A stretch of DNA of 64,000 nt from Paraburkholderia caribensis (GCF_002902945.1 NZ_CP026101.1:1984001-2048000), one strand, 5' to 3'. Positions 33,132 to 42,682 are shown, numbered from the stretch's first letter. Notes: generated by a model from the sequence alone, not told the origin. Translations and numbers: made by a program.

Positions 33132-33172
33132 GACGCCAATTTTCCGGTTGACAAACTGAAAAGTCAATTTAA

Positions 33173-33203
33173 ACTGAACATCGTTCAGTGAACACCGTTC
33201 AGT
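33173..33203. promoter_or_regulatory. Tandem TetR operator palindromes
   Basis: ACTGAACATCGTTCAGT (33173-33189) is a perfect 7-bp arm palindrome. AGTGAACACCGTTCAGT (33187-33203) is a near-perfect second copy, overlapping it by 3 bases. They lie between the TetR gene and the divergent epimerase-like gene, so the regulator probably controls both. Confidence 0.75.
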
Positions 33204-33242
33204 AAATTTCTTTTGGTCAGTTTCGCCTTGACGGGAGATGTC

Positions 33243-34226
33243 ATGGAAGACGCAGCACAGATTGGACTGTTCGGCGCGGCGGGCGCCGCCGGACGCATCA
33301 TCGCCCACGCGCTCAGCGCGGCGGGCCGGCGCTATCGGGTGATCGGACGCGGGCGGCAGGCGCTGCAGGCGTCGTTCGGACACGATCCTCTGGCGGAAAT
33401 CGTCGCGTGGAATCCCGACGATCCCGCCACGATCGCCGCCGCAGCGGCAGGCTTGCAGACGGCCGTGTATCTCGTCGGTGTGCCGTATCACCAGTTCGAA
33501 CAGCATCCCGTGCTGATGCAAAAGACGCTCGACGGACTGCGCGCGGCGGGCGTGCAGCGGCTGATCCTGATAGGCACCGTGTATCCGTACGGGCGCGCCC
33601 GCACTACGCCCGTCACCGAGTCGCATCCGCGCGAGCCGCATACGTTCAAAGGCAAGATGCGCCTCGCGCAGGAAAATCTCGTGATCGACGCGCATGGCCA
33701 CGGCGGACTGGAAACGCTCGTGCTGCGCCTGCCGGATTTCTACGGTCCCGGGGTCGAACGCAGTTTGCTGCATGGCGTATTCGAAGGCGCGGCGCAAGGC
33801 AAGCGCGCGCAGATGATCGGCCCGATCGACGTGCCGCATGAATTCGTGTTCATGCCCGATGTGGGGCCGGTCGTCGAACGCCTTTCGCGCACGCCCGCAG
33901 CATTCGGCCGCGTGCTGCATCTGGCGGGCGCGGGCACCATCACGCAGCGCGAAATCGCGCAACGCGCCTACGCGCTCGCGCAGCGCGAACCGAAGCTGAT
34001 GGTGGCGAACAAGACGATGCTGCGCATCATGGGTCTGTTCAACCCGCTGCTACGCGAAATGGTCGAAATGCATTACCTGCTGACAGACCCCGTCGTGCTC
34101 GACGACTCGGCGCTGACGAAGCTGATGGGTTCCGTCGGGAAGACATCGTATGAAGCGGGCATTGCGCAGTCGCTGGCGGCTGCGCAGCGTGCGCTGCAAC
34201 AGAACGCTGGCGTGCAGGCGGCGTGA
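33243..34226 (+). CDS. NAD(P)-binding epimerase/dehydratase-like protein
   Basis: ATG 33243 with GGGAG upstream; 327 residues. Rossmann start IGLFGAAGAAGRIIAHALSAAG, then LIGTVYPYGRA. The Tyr and Lys positions of extended SDRs are not obvious, so a reductase or NAD-binding role is uncertain. Probably the direct target of the divergent TetR regulator. Confidence 0.8.
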   Translation: MEDAAQIGLFGAAGAAGRIIAHALSAAGRRYRVIGRGRQALQASFGHDPLAEIVAWNPDDPATIAAAAAGLQTAVYLVGVPYHQFEQHPVLMQKTLDGLRAAGVQRLILIGTVYPYGRARTTPVTESHPREPHTFKGKMRLAQENLVIDAHGHGGLETLVLRLPDFYGPGVERSLLHGVFEGAAQGKRAQMIGPIDVPHEFVFMPDVGPVVERLSRTPAAFGRVLHLAGAGTITQREIAQRAYALAQREPKLMVANKTMLRIMGLFNPLLREMVEMHYLLTDPVVLDDSALTKLMGSVGKTSYEAGIAQSLAAAQRALQQNAGVQAA

Positions 34227-34264
34227 CGCACACCGCCTCGCAAACGCGTCATGGCTTGCGCTGC

Positions 34265-34552
34265 TCAGGTACTGGCGAGATTGCCCGGCGGAAAGTGGCC
34301 GCTCTTGAGCAAAACGGGCGTGCCGTTGCTGATCAGCAGATGTTCGCGCGCGACGGCTTCGATACGCTCGCGGCCCGCGTCGAAGGCGCGGCGCCAGGCG
34401 TCGGTGTCGTTCGCGTCGGCGCCGAAATGATCTTCGAGCGCTTCGACAGAAATGGCGCACGGCACCCTTTCACCGTCGACCAGCGCCGGAAACACCAGCG
34501 TCAGATTGAAGTCGCGGTAAGCGGGCGCGTCCGCGGGAAAACGAATCTCCAT
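34265..34552 (-). CDS. DUF1488 family protein
   Basis: ATG 34552 (MEIRFPADAPAYRDFN) with GAGG upstream; 95 residues. The pattern NLTLVFPALVDGERVPCAISVEALEDHFGA matches DUF1488, a small family of unknown function common in beta-proteobacteria. Convergent with the epimerase-like gene. Confidence 0.75.
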   Translation of the reverse strand: MEIRFPADAPAYRDFNLTLVFPALVDGERVPCAISVEALEDHFGADANDTDAWRRAFDAGRERIEAVAREHLLISNGTPVLLKSGHFPPGNLAST

Positions 34553-34768
34553 GGTGACCTCATCGGGAAAATCCGGCGTTCCAGGCGAGTGGCCGCCCCG
34601 GTGCGCGAGAACCGGCAGGCGACGACTGGCCCAATCAGCGGGCTTAATGGTACTCGTAGCGGCACACGACGGTCCAGCGTGGGGTAGGCCGCGGTTTGCC
34701 GGTCCGCTTCGGCGACGCGGCCGTCCGTTCTCATGCATGCGCCCGATCGGCGCGCGTCGTGCCACGCA

Positions 34769-35044
34769 TCACTCACCGTCGAGCAGCCGGTCGACATACG
34801 CGCGGCCCGCCTTCTCGACGAACACCAGCGCTTCGTCTTCCGACACGAAGCGATGCTCGTCGCCGATTTCGATCAACGTTTCGATGCGGTGCGGATCGTC
34901 GGGCCCGCGCTCCGACAGACTGACCGCTCCGACGTACAGCCCTTCCCGCTCGCCCGCGCGCCGCGCCTGTTCATGCGGCGGCACGAGCCGCGCCGATGCG
35001 CTGATGTAATAGCCACGATATGGGCCGCTCACCCGCTCTGCCAT
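34769..35044 (-). CDS. Hypothetical protein
   Basis: ATG 35044 (MAERVSGPYRGYYISASA) gives 91 residues. A small domain with GLYVGAVSLSERG and RIETLIEIGDEHRFVSEDEALVFVEKAGRAYVD. It looks like a conserved Burkholderia protein of unknown function. Confidence 0.65.
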   Translation of the reverse strand: MAERVSGPYRGYYISASARLVPPHEQARRAGEREGLYVGAVSLSERGPDDPHRIETLIEIGDEHRFVSEDEALVFVEKAGRAYVDRLLDGE

Positions 35045-35205
35045 GTTCGCCTCTCGTTCGAAGTTGCTGCAATGGAATCGACAGCACGCGGCACGCCACG
35101 TGCGATACACGGTAAGTCTGCCCGCCGCGCGATAAGTTCTGCGCGGCCTGCGCAACACGCATGCACGGGCGCGCCGCCTGCAATTTCCGGACGAGAACCG
35201 ACGAT

Positions 35206-35430
35206 ATGGGAAAATATTTGCTTCGAGAGCGCGAGATCGCCGAACCGGACGCGGCCAACGCGTGGTTCGCCTACGCGGAAAGTCACGGCATCGACATTCC
35301 TCGGGCGATCAACATCTGGCAGGACGCGGCGACGGAAGAAGGCGTCGAAAGCCGACGCCTCGTCGGGCAGGCGGGCATCCGCATCGAACTGTCCGAAACG
35401 GGGCGCCTGAGCCTCCGGCCGCAAGTCTGA
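35206..35430 (+). CDS. Small hypothetical protein
   Basis: ATG 35206 (MGKYLLREREIAEPDAAN) gives 74 residues. Soluble, mixed charge, with ANAWFAYAESHGIDIPRAINIWQDAA. Weak ribosome site. No family recognised. Confidence 0.5.
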   Translation: MGKYLLREREIAEPDAANAWFAYAESHGIDIPRAINIWQDAATEEGVESRRLVGQAGIRIELSETGRLSLRPQV

Positions 35431-35572
35431 GGCGTCCCGCCGAGCCACAAGGACCCGCATTCTGTGCGCCATGCAGCCGCCAGCGACGGCGCGTCGCCCG
35501 CAATGGGCGCACGACGCTGGCGGCTCGCGTGCGCAGCGCTCGCGTCACAGCTTATTTCTGGAAGGAAACACA

Positions 35573-35926
35573 ATGAAGTCGATTGAACGGCGCGCGCGCC
35601 ATCCTCTTGTCTCCCACGCGATCCGTGCTGCGGCGCTGCCGCTTGCCGTCCTCGCGATTGCGAGCCTTGGCGCATGCGCGTCGTCGAACGAAACCAAGCT
35701 GATCAACCTGCCTAACGGCGAAACCGGCTTCGCCGTCAGCTGCAGCGGCGCGGACGCGAGTTCGAGCTGGGCATCGTGCTACGTGCTGGCAGGCAAGGCG
35801 TGCGGCGCGACGGGTTACGACATCGTGTCGAAGGACAACGACGACGGCGGCCTGGCAGGCGGCAGCGTCACGAACGTGGTGTCGGCGAGCGTGAAGAACC
35901 GTTCGATGGTGATTCGCTGCAAGTGA
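35573..35926 (+). CDS. Small lipoprotein
   Basis: ATG 35573 with AAGGAAA upstream; 117 residues. Signal peptide ending in a lipobox LGAC at about residues 32-35, so Cys35 is likely acylated. The mature part has three or four Cys (SCSGADAS, ASCYVLAGKACGATGYDIVS) that may form disulfides. Resembles small outer-membrane lipoproteins of unknown function in Burkholderia. Confidence 0.8.
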   Translation: MKSIERRARHPLVSHAIRAAALPLAVLAIASLGACASSNETKLINLPNGETGFAVSCSGADASSSWASCYVLAGKACGATGYDIVSKDNDDGGLAGGSVTNVVSASVKNRSMVIRCK

Positions 35927-35953
35927 TTCGCCGCGCGCACACGTCGCGCGGCG

Positions 35954-36292
35954 TCAGTGCGCCTGCATCTTCGAAAACAGGTTGAGCACGACGACGCCCG
36001 CGACGATCAGGCTCAAGCCCGCGACGGCCGCAAGATCCGGCACCTGTCGATACATCAGGATCGCGACCAGCGTGATCAGCACGATCCCGACGCCGGACCA
36101 GATCGCATACACGATGCCGACGGGCAGGCTCTTGAGCGTGAGCGACAGGCAGTAAAACGAAATGCCGTAGCCGAGCAGCACGACGAGCGCAGGTACGAGC
36201 CGCGTGAAACCTTCCGAGGCGCGCAGCGCCGAGGTCGCGATCACTTCGGCGACGATCGCGATGCCGAGCAATGCATAGGGCGGCACGCGCAT
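35954..36292 (-). CDS. Small multidrug resistance (SMR) family transporter
   Basis: A 112-residue protein with four transmembrane helices and the conserved Glu in helix 1 (IAIVAEVIATSALR), plus YAIWSGVGIVLITLVA and a helix ending IVAGVVVLNLFS. Proton-coupled exporter of small cations. It follows the UPF0303 gene by 3 bases, so they are one operon. EmrE versus Gdx type is not decided. Confidence 0.88.
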   Translation of the reverse strand: MRVPPYALLGIAIVAEVIATSALRASEGFTRLVPALVVLLGYGISFYCLSLTLKSLPVGIVYAIWSGVGIVLITLVAILMYRQVPDLAAVAGLSLIVAGVVVLNLFSKMQAH

Positions 36293-36295
36293 GCG

Positions 36296-36793
36296 TCAGG
36301 CCTTTGCAAGCGCGAGCTTGCTGTAGTCGTGGCCGAGGTGCGCGCACAGCGCCTCGACGACGAGCTCGTGATCCGCGCGTTGCGGCAGCCCCGACACCGT
36401 CACCGAACCGATGACGCCCACGCCCTTCACGGTCAGCGGAAACGCGCCGCCATGCGATGCATAGTCGGCGACGGGAAGACTGTGTTTGTCGGCGAGCGTC
36501 CCGTTCGACTGTTGCAGCGTCAGACCGACGGCATACGAGCTGCGGCGGAAATGCGCCACCGTGTTGCCCTTGCGGCGCGCCCAGTTGACGTTGTCCGGCG
36601 TCGCGCCGTCCAGCAACGAGAAGAACATGGGCTGGCCGAACGTGCGGATCTCGATGGCAAGTGCGAGGCCGCGCGCTTTCGCGACCTCGTGCAGATACGC
36701 ACCGAGCTGCCACGCGGTGTCGGCATCGAAATGAGGGAAGACAAGCGTATTTTCCTGCGCAGCGATCGACTGCAAATCGTGAGCGATGTCCAT
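36296..36793 (-). CDS. UPF0303 / HbpS-like (DUF336) protein
   Basis: ATG 36793 (MDIAHDLQSIAAQENTLVFPHF) gives 165 residues; an ATG at 36811 would add 6. HFDADTAWQLGAYLHEVAKARGLALAIEIR and SHGGAFPLTVKGVGVIGSVTVSGLPQRADHELVVEAL match the UPF0303 family of GlcG/HbpS-like proteins. Members are tied to heme or small-molecule binding; function here unknown. Confidence 0.85.
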   Translation of the reverse strand: MDIAHDLQSIAAQENTLVFPHFDADTAWQLGAYLHEVAKARGLALAIEIRTFGQPMFFSLLDGATPDNVNWARRKGNTVAHFRRSSYAVGLTLQQSNGTLADKHSLPVADYASHGGAFPLTVKGVGVIGSVTVSGLPQRADHELVVEALCAHLGHDYSKLALAKA

Positions 36794-37006
36794 GGCGTGT
36801 CGAGTGAGCATTGATGAATGCGACGCCGCACGCGATATCAAGTCTCGCACGGCGCCGAAGAACGGGGATTCTAGCGCACGTGTCGCGCGCTACATGACCA
36901 TGCTCTCACAGTCGCAGCGCGCATTCGAGGCACGTTCGACACGTTTGTCGCGGCAAGCCAGATCACCGTCGCTTTCCACACTTTCATGTCGATTCTTAAA
37001 AACTGA

Positions 37007-37035
37007 TTGCATTGAGCATGCGGTTGCCCTATAAT
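37007..37035 (+). promoter_or_regulatory. Promoter of initiator tRNA
   Basis: TTGCAT (37007-37012), a 17-base spacer and a perfect TATAAT (37030-37035), 15 bases before the tRNA. Confidence 0.85.
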
Positions 37036-37050
37036 CTTCTCTTCGACGGA

Positions 37051-37127
<77 letters not shown>

Positions 37128-37176
37128 GTAGTCACTGGTTATATGTTCCAGGTGTCATCAAGTACCGTCGCACCAT

Positions 37177-37206
37177 CAAACCCGCCAATGGCGGGTTTTT
37201 TGTTTT
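37177..37206 (+). terminator. Intrinsic terminator after tRNA-fMet
   Basis: CCCGCC (37181-37186), loop AAT, GGCGGG (37190-37195), then TTTTTTG; flanking AAA pairs with the T run. Confidence 0.88.
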
Positions 37207-37332
37207 GCGGGCCTGTTCTCGCTTCAGGATGAAATCGTCATGGTCGCTACACGCTCGCGCGGGGGCCGCAGGCGTCATCGAGAACCCCCGCCCCGGTGAT
37301 ACACTCCCATCACCGTTTCCCATCCCCTTCCT

Positions 37333-37878
37333 ATGAAATTCTGTTCCGTCTGCGGCCACGCAGTGAGCCTGAGCATTCCGCCCGGCGACAACCGTGAGCG
37401 CTTCGTCTGCGCGAGCTGCGGCACCGTGCACTATCAGAATCCGCGCAACGTGGTCGGCACCGTCCCCGTCTGGGACGACAAGGTGCTGCTGTGCCGGCGC
37501 GCGATCGAACCGCGCTACGGCTACTGGACCCTGCCCGCAGGCTTCATGGAAATGGGCGAGACCACATCGGAGGCGGCGTCGCGCGAAACACTGGAAGAAG
37601 CCGGTGCGCGCGTCGAAGTGCAGAACCTGTACACGTTGCTGAACGTGCCGCATGTGCATCAGGTGCATCTGTTCTATCTCGCGCGGCTGCTCGATCTCGA
37701 CGTGGAAGCCGGCGAAGAGAGCCTCGAGGTGCGCCTCTTCGAAGAGCATGAAATTCCATGGGACGACATCGCGTTCCCAACCGTCGCGCAAACCCTGCGC
37801 TTCTTCTTCACCGACCGCGCGTCGGGCAACTACGGTCTGCACACGGGCGACATCTTCCGCTCGCTGCGCGACGGCTGA
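37333..37878 (+). CDS. Nudix hydrolase with zinc ribbon
   Basis: A 181-residue protein. C4/C7 and C26/C29 form a zinc ribbon (CSVC...CASCG). A full Nudix box begins at Gly70 (GFMEMGETTSEAASRETLEE), with the metal-binding REXXEE residues. It hydrolyses a nucleoside diphosphate linked to another moiety, possibly NADH- or ADP-ribose-like; the ribbon recalls NudC but the protein is shorter. Followed 19 bases on by aat. Confidence 0.92.
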   Translation: MKFCSVCGHAVSLSIPPGDNRERFVCASCGTVHYQNPRNVVGTVPVWDDKVLLCRRAIEPRYGYWTLPAGFMEMGETTSEAASRETLEEAGARVEVQNLYTLLNVPHVHQVHLFYLARLLDLDVEAGEESLEVRLFEEHEIPWDDIAFPTVAQTLRFFFTDRASGNYGLHTGDIFRSLRDG

Positions 37879-37897
37879 CCACAACGACAGCTGTCGC

Positions 37898-38635
37898 ATG
37901 GTTCCCTGGCTAGGCCCCGACGACCCGTTTCCGCCCGTCGAACGCGCGCTATCCGCGGCGAGCGGCGCGCCGGGCCTGCTCGCGGCAAGCGCGGACCTGC
38001 TGCCGTCGAGACTCATCGACGCGTACCGGCGCGGCATTTTTCCGTGGTACTCCGACGGTCAGCCCGTGCTCTGGTGGACGCCCGACCCGCGCATGGTCCT
38101 GCGCCCGCGCGAATTCAAGATTTCGCCTTCGCTGAAAAAGACGCTCAAGCGCGTGTTGCGCGACGACGCCTGGGAAATCCGCGTCGACGCCGACTTCCCC
38201 GCCGTGATGCGCGCCTGCGCGCTCACGCCGCGTCACGGCCAGCGCGGCACGTGGATCACGTCGGACGTGATCGACGCCTACACGGCATTGCACCGCCGGG
38301 GCGAGGCGCACAGCATCGAAACGTGGCACGAGGGAAAGCGCGTCGGCGGGTTGTACGGCGTGTCGTTCGGCAAAATGTTCTTCGGCGAATCGATGTTCGC
38401 GGACGTCACCGATGCATCGAAAATCGCGCTCTCCGCGCTCGTCTTCCACTTGCGACGTCACGAAATAGAAATGATAGACTGCCAGCAGAACACGTCGCAT
38501 CTGGCGTCGCTGGGCGGCCGCGAGATCGCGCGCAAGGCGTTCGTCGCGCATGTGCGCGCAAGCGTCGACGCAGCGCCGATCCCCTGGTCGTTCGACAAGA
38601 CCGTCGTGCGCGATCTTTTTGCGCCGGCGGCGTGA
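37898..38635 (+). CDS. aat: Leucyl/phenylalanyl-tRNA--protein transferase
   Basis: ATG 37898 (MVPWLGPDDPFPPVERAL) gives 245 residues. Family blocks: GLLAASADLLPSRLIDAYRRGIFPWY, WWTPDPRMVL, TWITSDVIDAYTALHRRGEAHSIE, GGLYGVSFGKMFFGESMF and DCQQNTSHLASLGGREI. It adds Leu or Phe to N-terminal Lys/Arg, marking proteins for ClpS/ClpAP. It pairs with bpt downstream, the second N-degron transferase. Confidence 0.96.
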   Translation: MVPWLGPDDPFPPVERALSAASGAPGLLAASADLLPSRLIDAYRRGIFPWYSDGQPVLWWTPDPRMVLRPREFKISPSLKKTLKRVLRDDAWEIRVDADFPAVMRACALTPRHGQRGTWITSDVIDAYTALHRRGEAHSIETWHEGKRVGGLYGVSFGKMFFGESMFADVTDASKIALSALVFHLRRHEIEMIDCQQNTSHLASLGGREIARKAFVAHVRASVDAAPIPWSFDKTVVRDLFAPAA

Positions 38636-38771
38636 TGCGCAGCGTCGTCGAGGGCCGACGCCGCGTGAAAGATGACAATCGCCATGGACGCGTCCGCCGG
38701 GCACGCTGCAAGCTACCGTTGAGCAGCAAGCCGGATTGGGCAAATCCAGAAACGCTTCGAGAGCTGCTAAC

Positions 38772-39611
38772 GTGACTCACCCGAATGAGCTGCCGCTTTC
38801 ACCGCTTTCGGCGCTGCAATTCTATGCAACAGCGCCTTACCCTTGCAGTTATCTGGAAGGGCGCGTCGCGCGCTCGCAGGTTGCGACGCCCAGCCATCTG
38901 ATCAACTCCGACGTCTATACCGAACTCGTGCGCGCGGGCTTCCGCCGCTCGGGCGTGTTCACGTACCGGCCGTACTGCGACGGCTGCCGCGCGTGCGTGC
39001 CCGTGCGCGTGCCCGTCGAACGCTTCACGCCGAACCGTACGCAGCGGCGGGTGTGGAAACGGCACGGCAGCCTGATCGCGACCGTCGCACCGCTGCACTA
39101 CGACGAAGAGCACTACGCGCTCTACATGCGCTATCAGTCGGCGCGCCACGCGGGCGGCGGCATGGACCGCGACAGCCGCGACCAGTACGAGCAGTTCCTG
39201 TTGCAAAGCCGGATCAATTCCCGCCTCGTCGAATTCCGCGAGCCGGCCAATCCCGGTTACGCGGGCCATCCCGACATGCCCGGCACGCTGCGCATGGTCA
39301 GCATGATCGATATCCTCGGCGACGGGCTGTCGTCGGTGTACACGTTTTTCGACCCCGACCTGCCGCACACGAGTTTCGGCACCTACAACATCCTCTGGCA
39401 AATCGAGCAGGCGCGCAGTCTGAAGCTGCCGCACGTGTATCTCGGCTACTGGATCCGCGAAAGCCCGAAGATGGCTTACAAGGCCAATTTCACGCCCCTC
39501 GAAGGGCTGTTCGACGGAACGTGGAAGGTGCTCGATCCCACCGCGCTGGATCTCTCACCCGTCGAAGCCGCGAAAGCGGGCGCGCGCGGCACGCGCGGCG
39601 AACGCAGCTGA
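38772..39611 (+). CDS. bpt: Aspartate/glutamate leucyltransferase (Bpt)
   Basis: GTG start at 38772, with GAGAG upstream; 279 residues. Family features: YATAPYPCSYLEGRVARSQV, the Cys cluster YCDGCRACVPVRVPV, then TLRMVSMIDILGDGLSSVYTFFDPD and YLGYWIRESPKMAYK. Transfers Leu to N-terminal Asp/Glu for N-degron degradation. The aat-bpt pairing is a common beta-proteobacterial arrangement. Confidence 0.95.
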   Translation: MTHPNELPLSPLSALQFYATAPYPCSYLEGRVARSQVATPSHLINSDVYTELVRAGFRRSGVFTYRPYCDGCRACVPVRVPVERFTPNRTQRRVWKRHGSLIATVAPLHYDEEHYALYMRYQSARHAGGGMDRDSRDQYEQFLLQSRINSRLVEFREPANPGYAGHPDMPGTLRMVSMIDILGDGLSSVYTFFDPDLPHTSFGTYNILWQIEQARSLKLPHVYLGYWIRESPKMAYKANFTPLEGLFDGTWKVLDPTALDLSPVEAAKAGARGTRGERS

Positions 39612-39740
39612 TGGCACGCGGCGTCGCGATTTCGCTGCTGGCGGCCTGTCCAGACGGGCTTCAACACCGAAACGTCGATAGCCGGCGCGCCGAACCGTTA
39701 AAATAGCGGGTTCTCATTTTCAGCCGCCAGGCGCCCCGCC

Positions 39741-40775
39741 GTGTTCAGTTCCCTTTATCCGCTCGTACGCGCCCAACTCTTCCGCATGGACGCGGAAGAC
39801 GCCCACCATCTCACCCTGCGCGTGCTTGGCGCGGCCGGACGCACCGGCATCGCGGGCGCGCTCGCGCCGCATGTGCCCGATTCGCCGCGCACCGTGATGG
39901 GACTGACCTTCAGGAACCCGGTCGGCCTCGCGGCGGGTCTCGACAAGGACGGCGCGTGCATCGACGGTCTCGCGGCGCTCGGCTTCGGTTTCATCGAAGT
40001 GGGCACCGTGACGCCGCGCGCGCAGCCGGGCAATCCGCGCCCGCGCATGTTCCGTCTGCCGCAGGCGAATGCCGTGATCAACCGGATGGGTTTCAACAAC
40101 GCGGGCGTCGACCAGTTCGTGAAGAACGTGCAGGCCGCGCGCTATCGCGGCACGCTCGGGCTGAACATCGGCAAGAACGCCGACACGCCGATCGAGCGCG
40201 CCGCCGACGACTACCTGTATTGCCTCGAGCGCGTCTATCCGTTCGCGAGCTACGTGACCGTCAACATCTCGTCGCCGAACACGAAGAACCTGCGCCAGTT
40301 GCAAGGCGCGGACGAACTCGACGCACTGCTCGCCGCGCTGAAGGACAAGCAGCAGCGTCTGGCCGACCTGCACGGCAAGCTCGTGCCGCTCGCGCTGAAA
40401 ATCGCGCCGGATCTCGACGACGAGCAGATCAAATCGATCGCCGATACGCTGTTGCGTCACCGGTTCGAAGGCGTGATCGCGACCAACACGACGCTCTCGC
40501 GCACTGCCGTGCAAGGCCTGCCGCACGCCGACGAAGCGGGCGGCCTGTCGGGGCGTCCTGTGTTCGATGCATCGAATGAAGTGATCCGCAAGCTGCGCGT
40601 CGAAGTCGGCAGCGAGGTGCCCATCATCGGCGTGGGCGGGATTTTCTCGGGCGCGGACGCGCAGGCCAAGCTCGATGCGGGCGCATCCCTCGTGCAGCTC
40701 TACACGGGCTTCATCTATCGCGGCCCTGCCCTCGTCGCCGAGTGCGCGCAAGCGCTTGCCGGTCGCCGGGGCTGA
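39741..40775 (+). CDS. pyrD: Dihydroorotate dehydrogenase (quinone)
   Basis: GTG start; 344 residues. Class 2 membrane-associated enzyme of pyrimidine synthesis. FMN and catalytic blocks: NPVGLAAGLDKDG, GFIEVGTVTPRAQPGNPRPRMF, INRMGFNN, VNISSPNTKNLR with the catalytic Ser, GGLSGRPVF and IGVGGIFSGADA. The N-terminal helix (SSLYPLVRAQLFRMDAEDAHH) is the quinone/membrane-binding part. Confidence 0.96.
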   Translation: MFSSLYPLVRAQLFRMDAEDAHHLTLRVLGAAGRTGIAGALAPHVPDSPRTVMGLTFRNPVGLAAGLDKDGACIDGLAALGFGFIEVGTVTPRAQPGNPRPRMFRLPQANAVINRMGFNNAGVDQFVKNVQAARYRGTLGLNIGKNADTPIERAADDYLYCLERVYPFASYVTVNISSPNTKNLRQLQGADELDALLAALKDKQQRLADLHGKLVPLALKIAPDLDDEQIKSIADTLLRHRFEGVIATNTTLSRTAVQGLPHADEAGGLSGRPVFDASNEVIRKLRVEVGSEVPIIGVGGIFSGADAQAKLDAGASLVQLYTGFIYRGPALVAECAQALAGRRG

Positions 40776-40830
40776 GCCACGAACCGGCGGCGCGCGGACG
40801 AACGGCTAGCGGTGCATCGGTAGAGCAACG

Positions 40831-41523
40831 CTAGCGCGCCGCCAGCGCATCGAGCCGTGCGCCGAACCGGTCGAAGCGCGGCTCGTAGAAGTGATCCGGG
40901 TCGAGCGAAAACGCGACGCGGCGCGTGCGGCCCATCAGCTCTTCACGCGGAAAGAAACCAAAATAGCGCGAATCCGCGCTGTCATCGCGATTGTCGCCGA
41001 GCATCAGATACTCGCCCGCGGGCACCGTCACGGGGTCGAACGAGCGGCGCGGGCTAGGCGCGACTTCCGAGAGCCGCACGACATGCGCGACGCCCGCGAA
41101 ACGCTCGGTCAGATAGTCGCCGGGCGAAGCGGCGTCGCCGGGCAGCGGCGCGAGCGCCAGCGGCTGATAGCTCGCCCGCACGCCGTTCACGTACAGCACG
41201 TTGTCGCGCATCGCAACGATGTCGCCAGGCAGGCCGATCAGGCGCTTCACGATCAGTTCGTGCGCGGCGGATGAATCGATCGTTACGATGTCGCCGCGCT
41301 GCGGCTCATGCAGATGCGCGATGGCAATGTGCGTGAGCGGCACGCGCAGATCGTAGGCCATCTTGTCGACGAGAATGCGGTCGCCCTCGCGGATGGTCGG
41401 CAGCATCGAACCGCTCGGCACGACGTTCCAGTCGGCGATCGCGCTGCGAAACAGCACCATCAGAACGATAAATGCGACGAGACTCTTGTACTCGCGCCAC
41501 AGCCGGGCCAGCATGCGCATCAT
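40831..41523 (-). CDS. lepB: Signal peptidase I (paralogue)
   Basis: A 230-residue membrane protease with one N-terminal helix (LVAFIVLMVLFRSAI). Catalytic Ser39 in PSGSMLPT and Lys93 in ELIVKRLIGLPGD, then the box E-like MLGDNRDDSADSRYFGFF. Shorter than E. coli LepB and away from the lepA-rnc operon, so it is probably a second signal peptidase. Convergent with pyrD. Confidence 0.9.
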   Translation of the reverse strand: MMRMLARLWREYKSLVAFIVLMVLFRSAIADWNVVPSGSMLPTIREGDRILVDKMAYDLRVPLTHIAIAHLHEPQRGDIVTIDSSAAHELIVKRLIGLPGDIVAMRDNVLYVNGVRASYQPLALAPLPGDAASPGDYLTERFAGVAHVVRLSEVAPSPRRSFDPVTVPAGEYLMLGDNRDDSADSRYFGFFPREELMGRTRRVAFSLDPDHFYEPRFDRFGARLDALAAR

Positions 41524-41677
41524 CGCGCTCCTCGAAACAGCATGTCTACGGAAGGAAAATGAAGCCGGCCGGCCTGGTGGTCAGGCGCGAACCGGGCCGA
41601 ACGCACCGGCGCCCGCCTGCACCCACACCCGCACCGGCCGTGACGATCGTATCATTGCGCGCACTCGTCCCGCAGCG

Positions 41678-42682
41678 TCACTCGCATGGAAACCTGAGAC
41701 CCAGTGCCGCGCGCGCCGCATCGGCCATCTCGATCATCTGCCGCGACTTCGCGTGCGTCATGATGGGACTTTCGAGTTCGCCCCGGCGAACCAGTTCGCA
41801 GAAGTGCGCGGTCTCGTAGTTCAGGCCGCCGCCTTCGAACGGCGCATCGAGCTCGACGACGCGTCCATCCACGTAGCGCACCGTCGCGCGCGCCGGGTTC
41901 CACCAGTTCTCGTGAATCGTGACGTGACCCAGCGTGCCCGCGATGAACGCATCGCCCTTGCCGAACAGGTCCAATCCGCAAAAGAGCTGCGCGATGCCGT
42001 TCTCGTGGCGGCTGTTGAGGCTCGCGAACGTGTCGACGCCCGTCCGCCCGAGCCGTCCGAGCGTCTGCACGTCGAGCGGCGCGCCGAGCCAGTCGACGGC
42101 GAGAAACATCTCGTAGATGCCGATATCGAGCAGCGCGCCGCCCGCCTGGTCGAACGACAGCGACGGATGATCGTCCGGCACGCCCGGCACCGAGCAACCG
42201 GCCCGCACAAGGCCGATCGCACCGATGGGATCGGCCGCCAGATGGGCGCGCAGCTTTCTGTAGAGCGGATAGAACGGCGGCTTCATCGCTTCCATGAAGA
42301 GCCGTTGCGACGCGCGCGCGCTGGCGATCACGCGATCGAGCTGCGCCGCGTTGACCGTCGCGGGCTTTTCGCACAGCACATGAATACCGGCCTCGAGCGC
42401 GGCCGTCGCGTAGTGCGCATGGCTGTCCTGCATCGTCGCGATATAGAGCGCGTCGATGCCGCTTTGAAGGAGTGTGTCGAAGCTGTCGAACGCCTGTGCG
42501 CCATGTTGCTGCGCAAACGTTTCAGCGGGAGCGCGGCGCCGCGACCAGACAGACGTCAGTCGCGTGTCAGGGACATGCGCGAGGCTTTGCGCGAAACGAT
42601 GGGCGATGCGGCCTGTGCCAACGATGCCCCAGCGTACTGTCGCGGGATGCCCGGAATGGTGGTGGGTTGCTGCGTTATTCAT
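41678..42682 (-). CDS. Gfo/Idh/MocA family oxidoreductase
   Basis: ATG 42682 (MNNAATHHHSGHPATVRWG) gives 334 residues. Rossmann fold VRWGIVGTGRIAHRFAQSL, the EKPATVNAAQLD motif with catalytic Lys, and the C-terminal substrate region GGALLDIGIYEMFLAVDWLG. NAD(P)-dependent dehydrogenase of a sugar or related substrate. Follows the FadR-type regulator on the same strand by 138 bases, so it may be its target. Confidence 0.9.
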   Translation of the reverse strand: MNNAATHHHSGHPATVRWGIVGTGRIAHRFAQSLAHVPDTRLTSVWSRRRAPAETFAQQHGAQAFDSFDTLLQSGIDALYIATMQDSHAHYATAALEAGIHVLCEKPATVNAAQLDRVIASARASQRLFMEAMKPPFYPLYRKLRAHLAADPIGAIGLVRAGCSVPGVPDDHPSLSFDQAGGALLDIGIYEMFLAVDWLGAPLDVQTLGRLGRTGVDTFASLNSRHENGIAQLFCGLDLFGKGDAFIAGTLGHVTIHENWWNPARATVRYVDGRVVELDAPFEGGGLNYETAHFCELVRRGELESPIMTHAKSRQMIEMADAARAALGLRFPCE

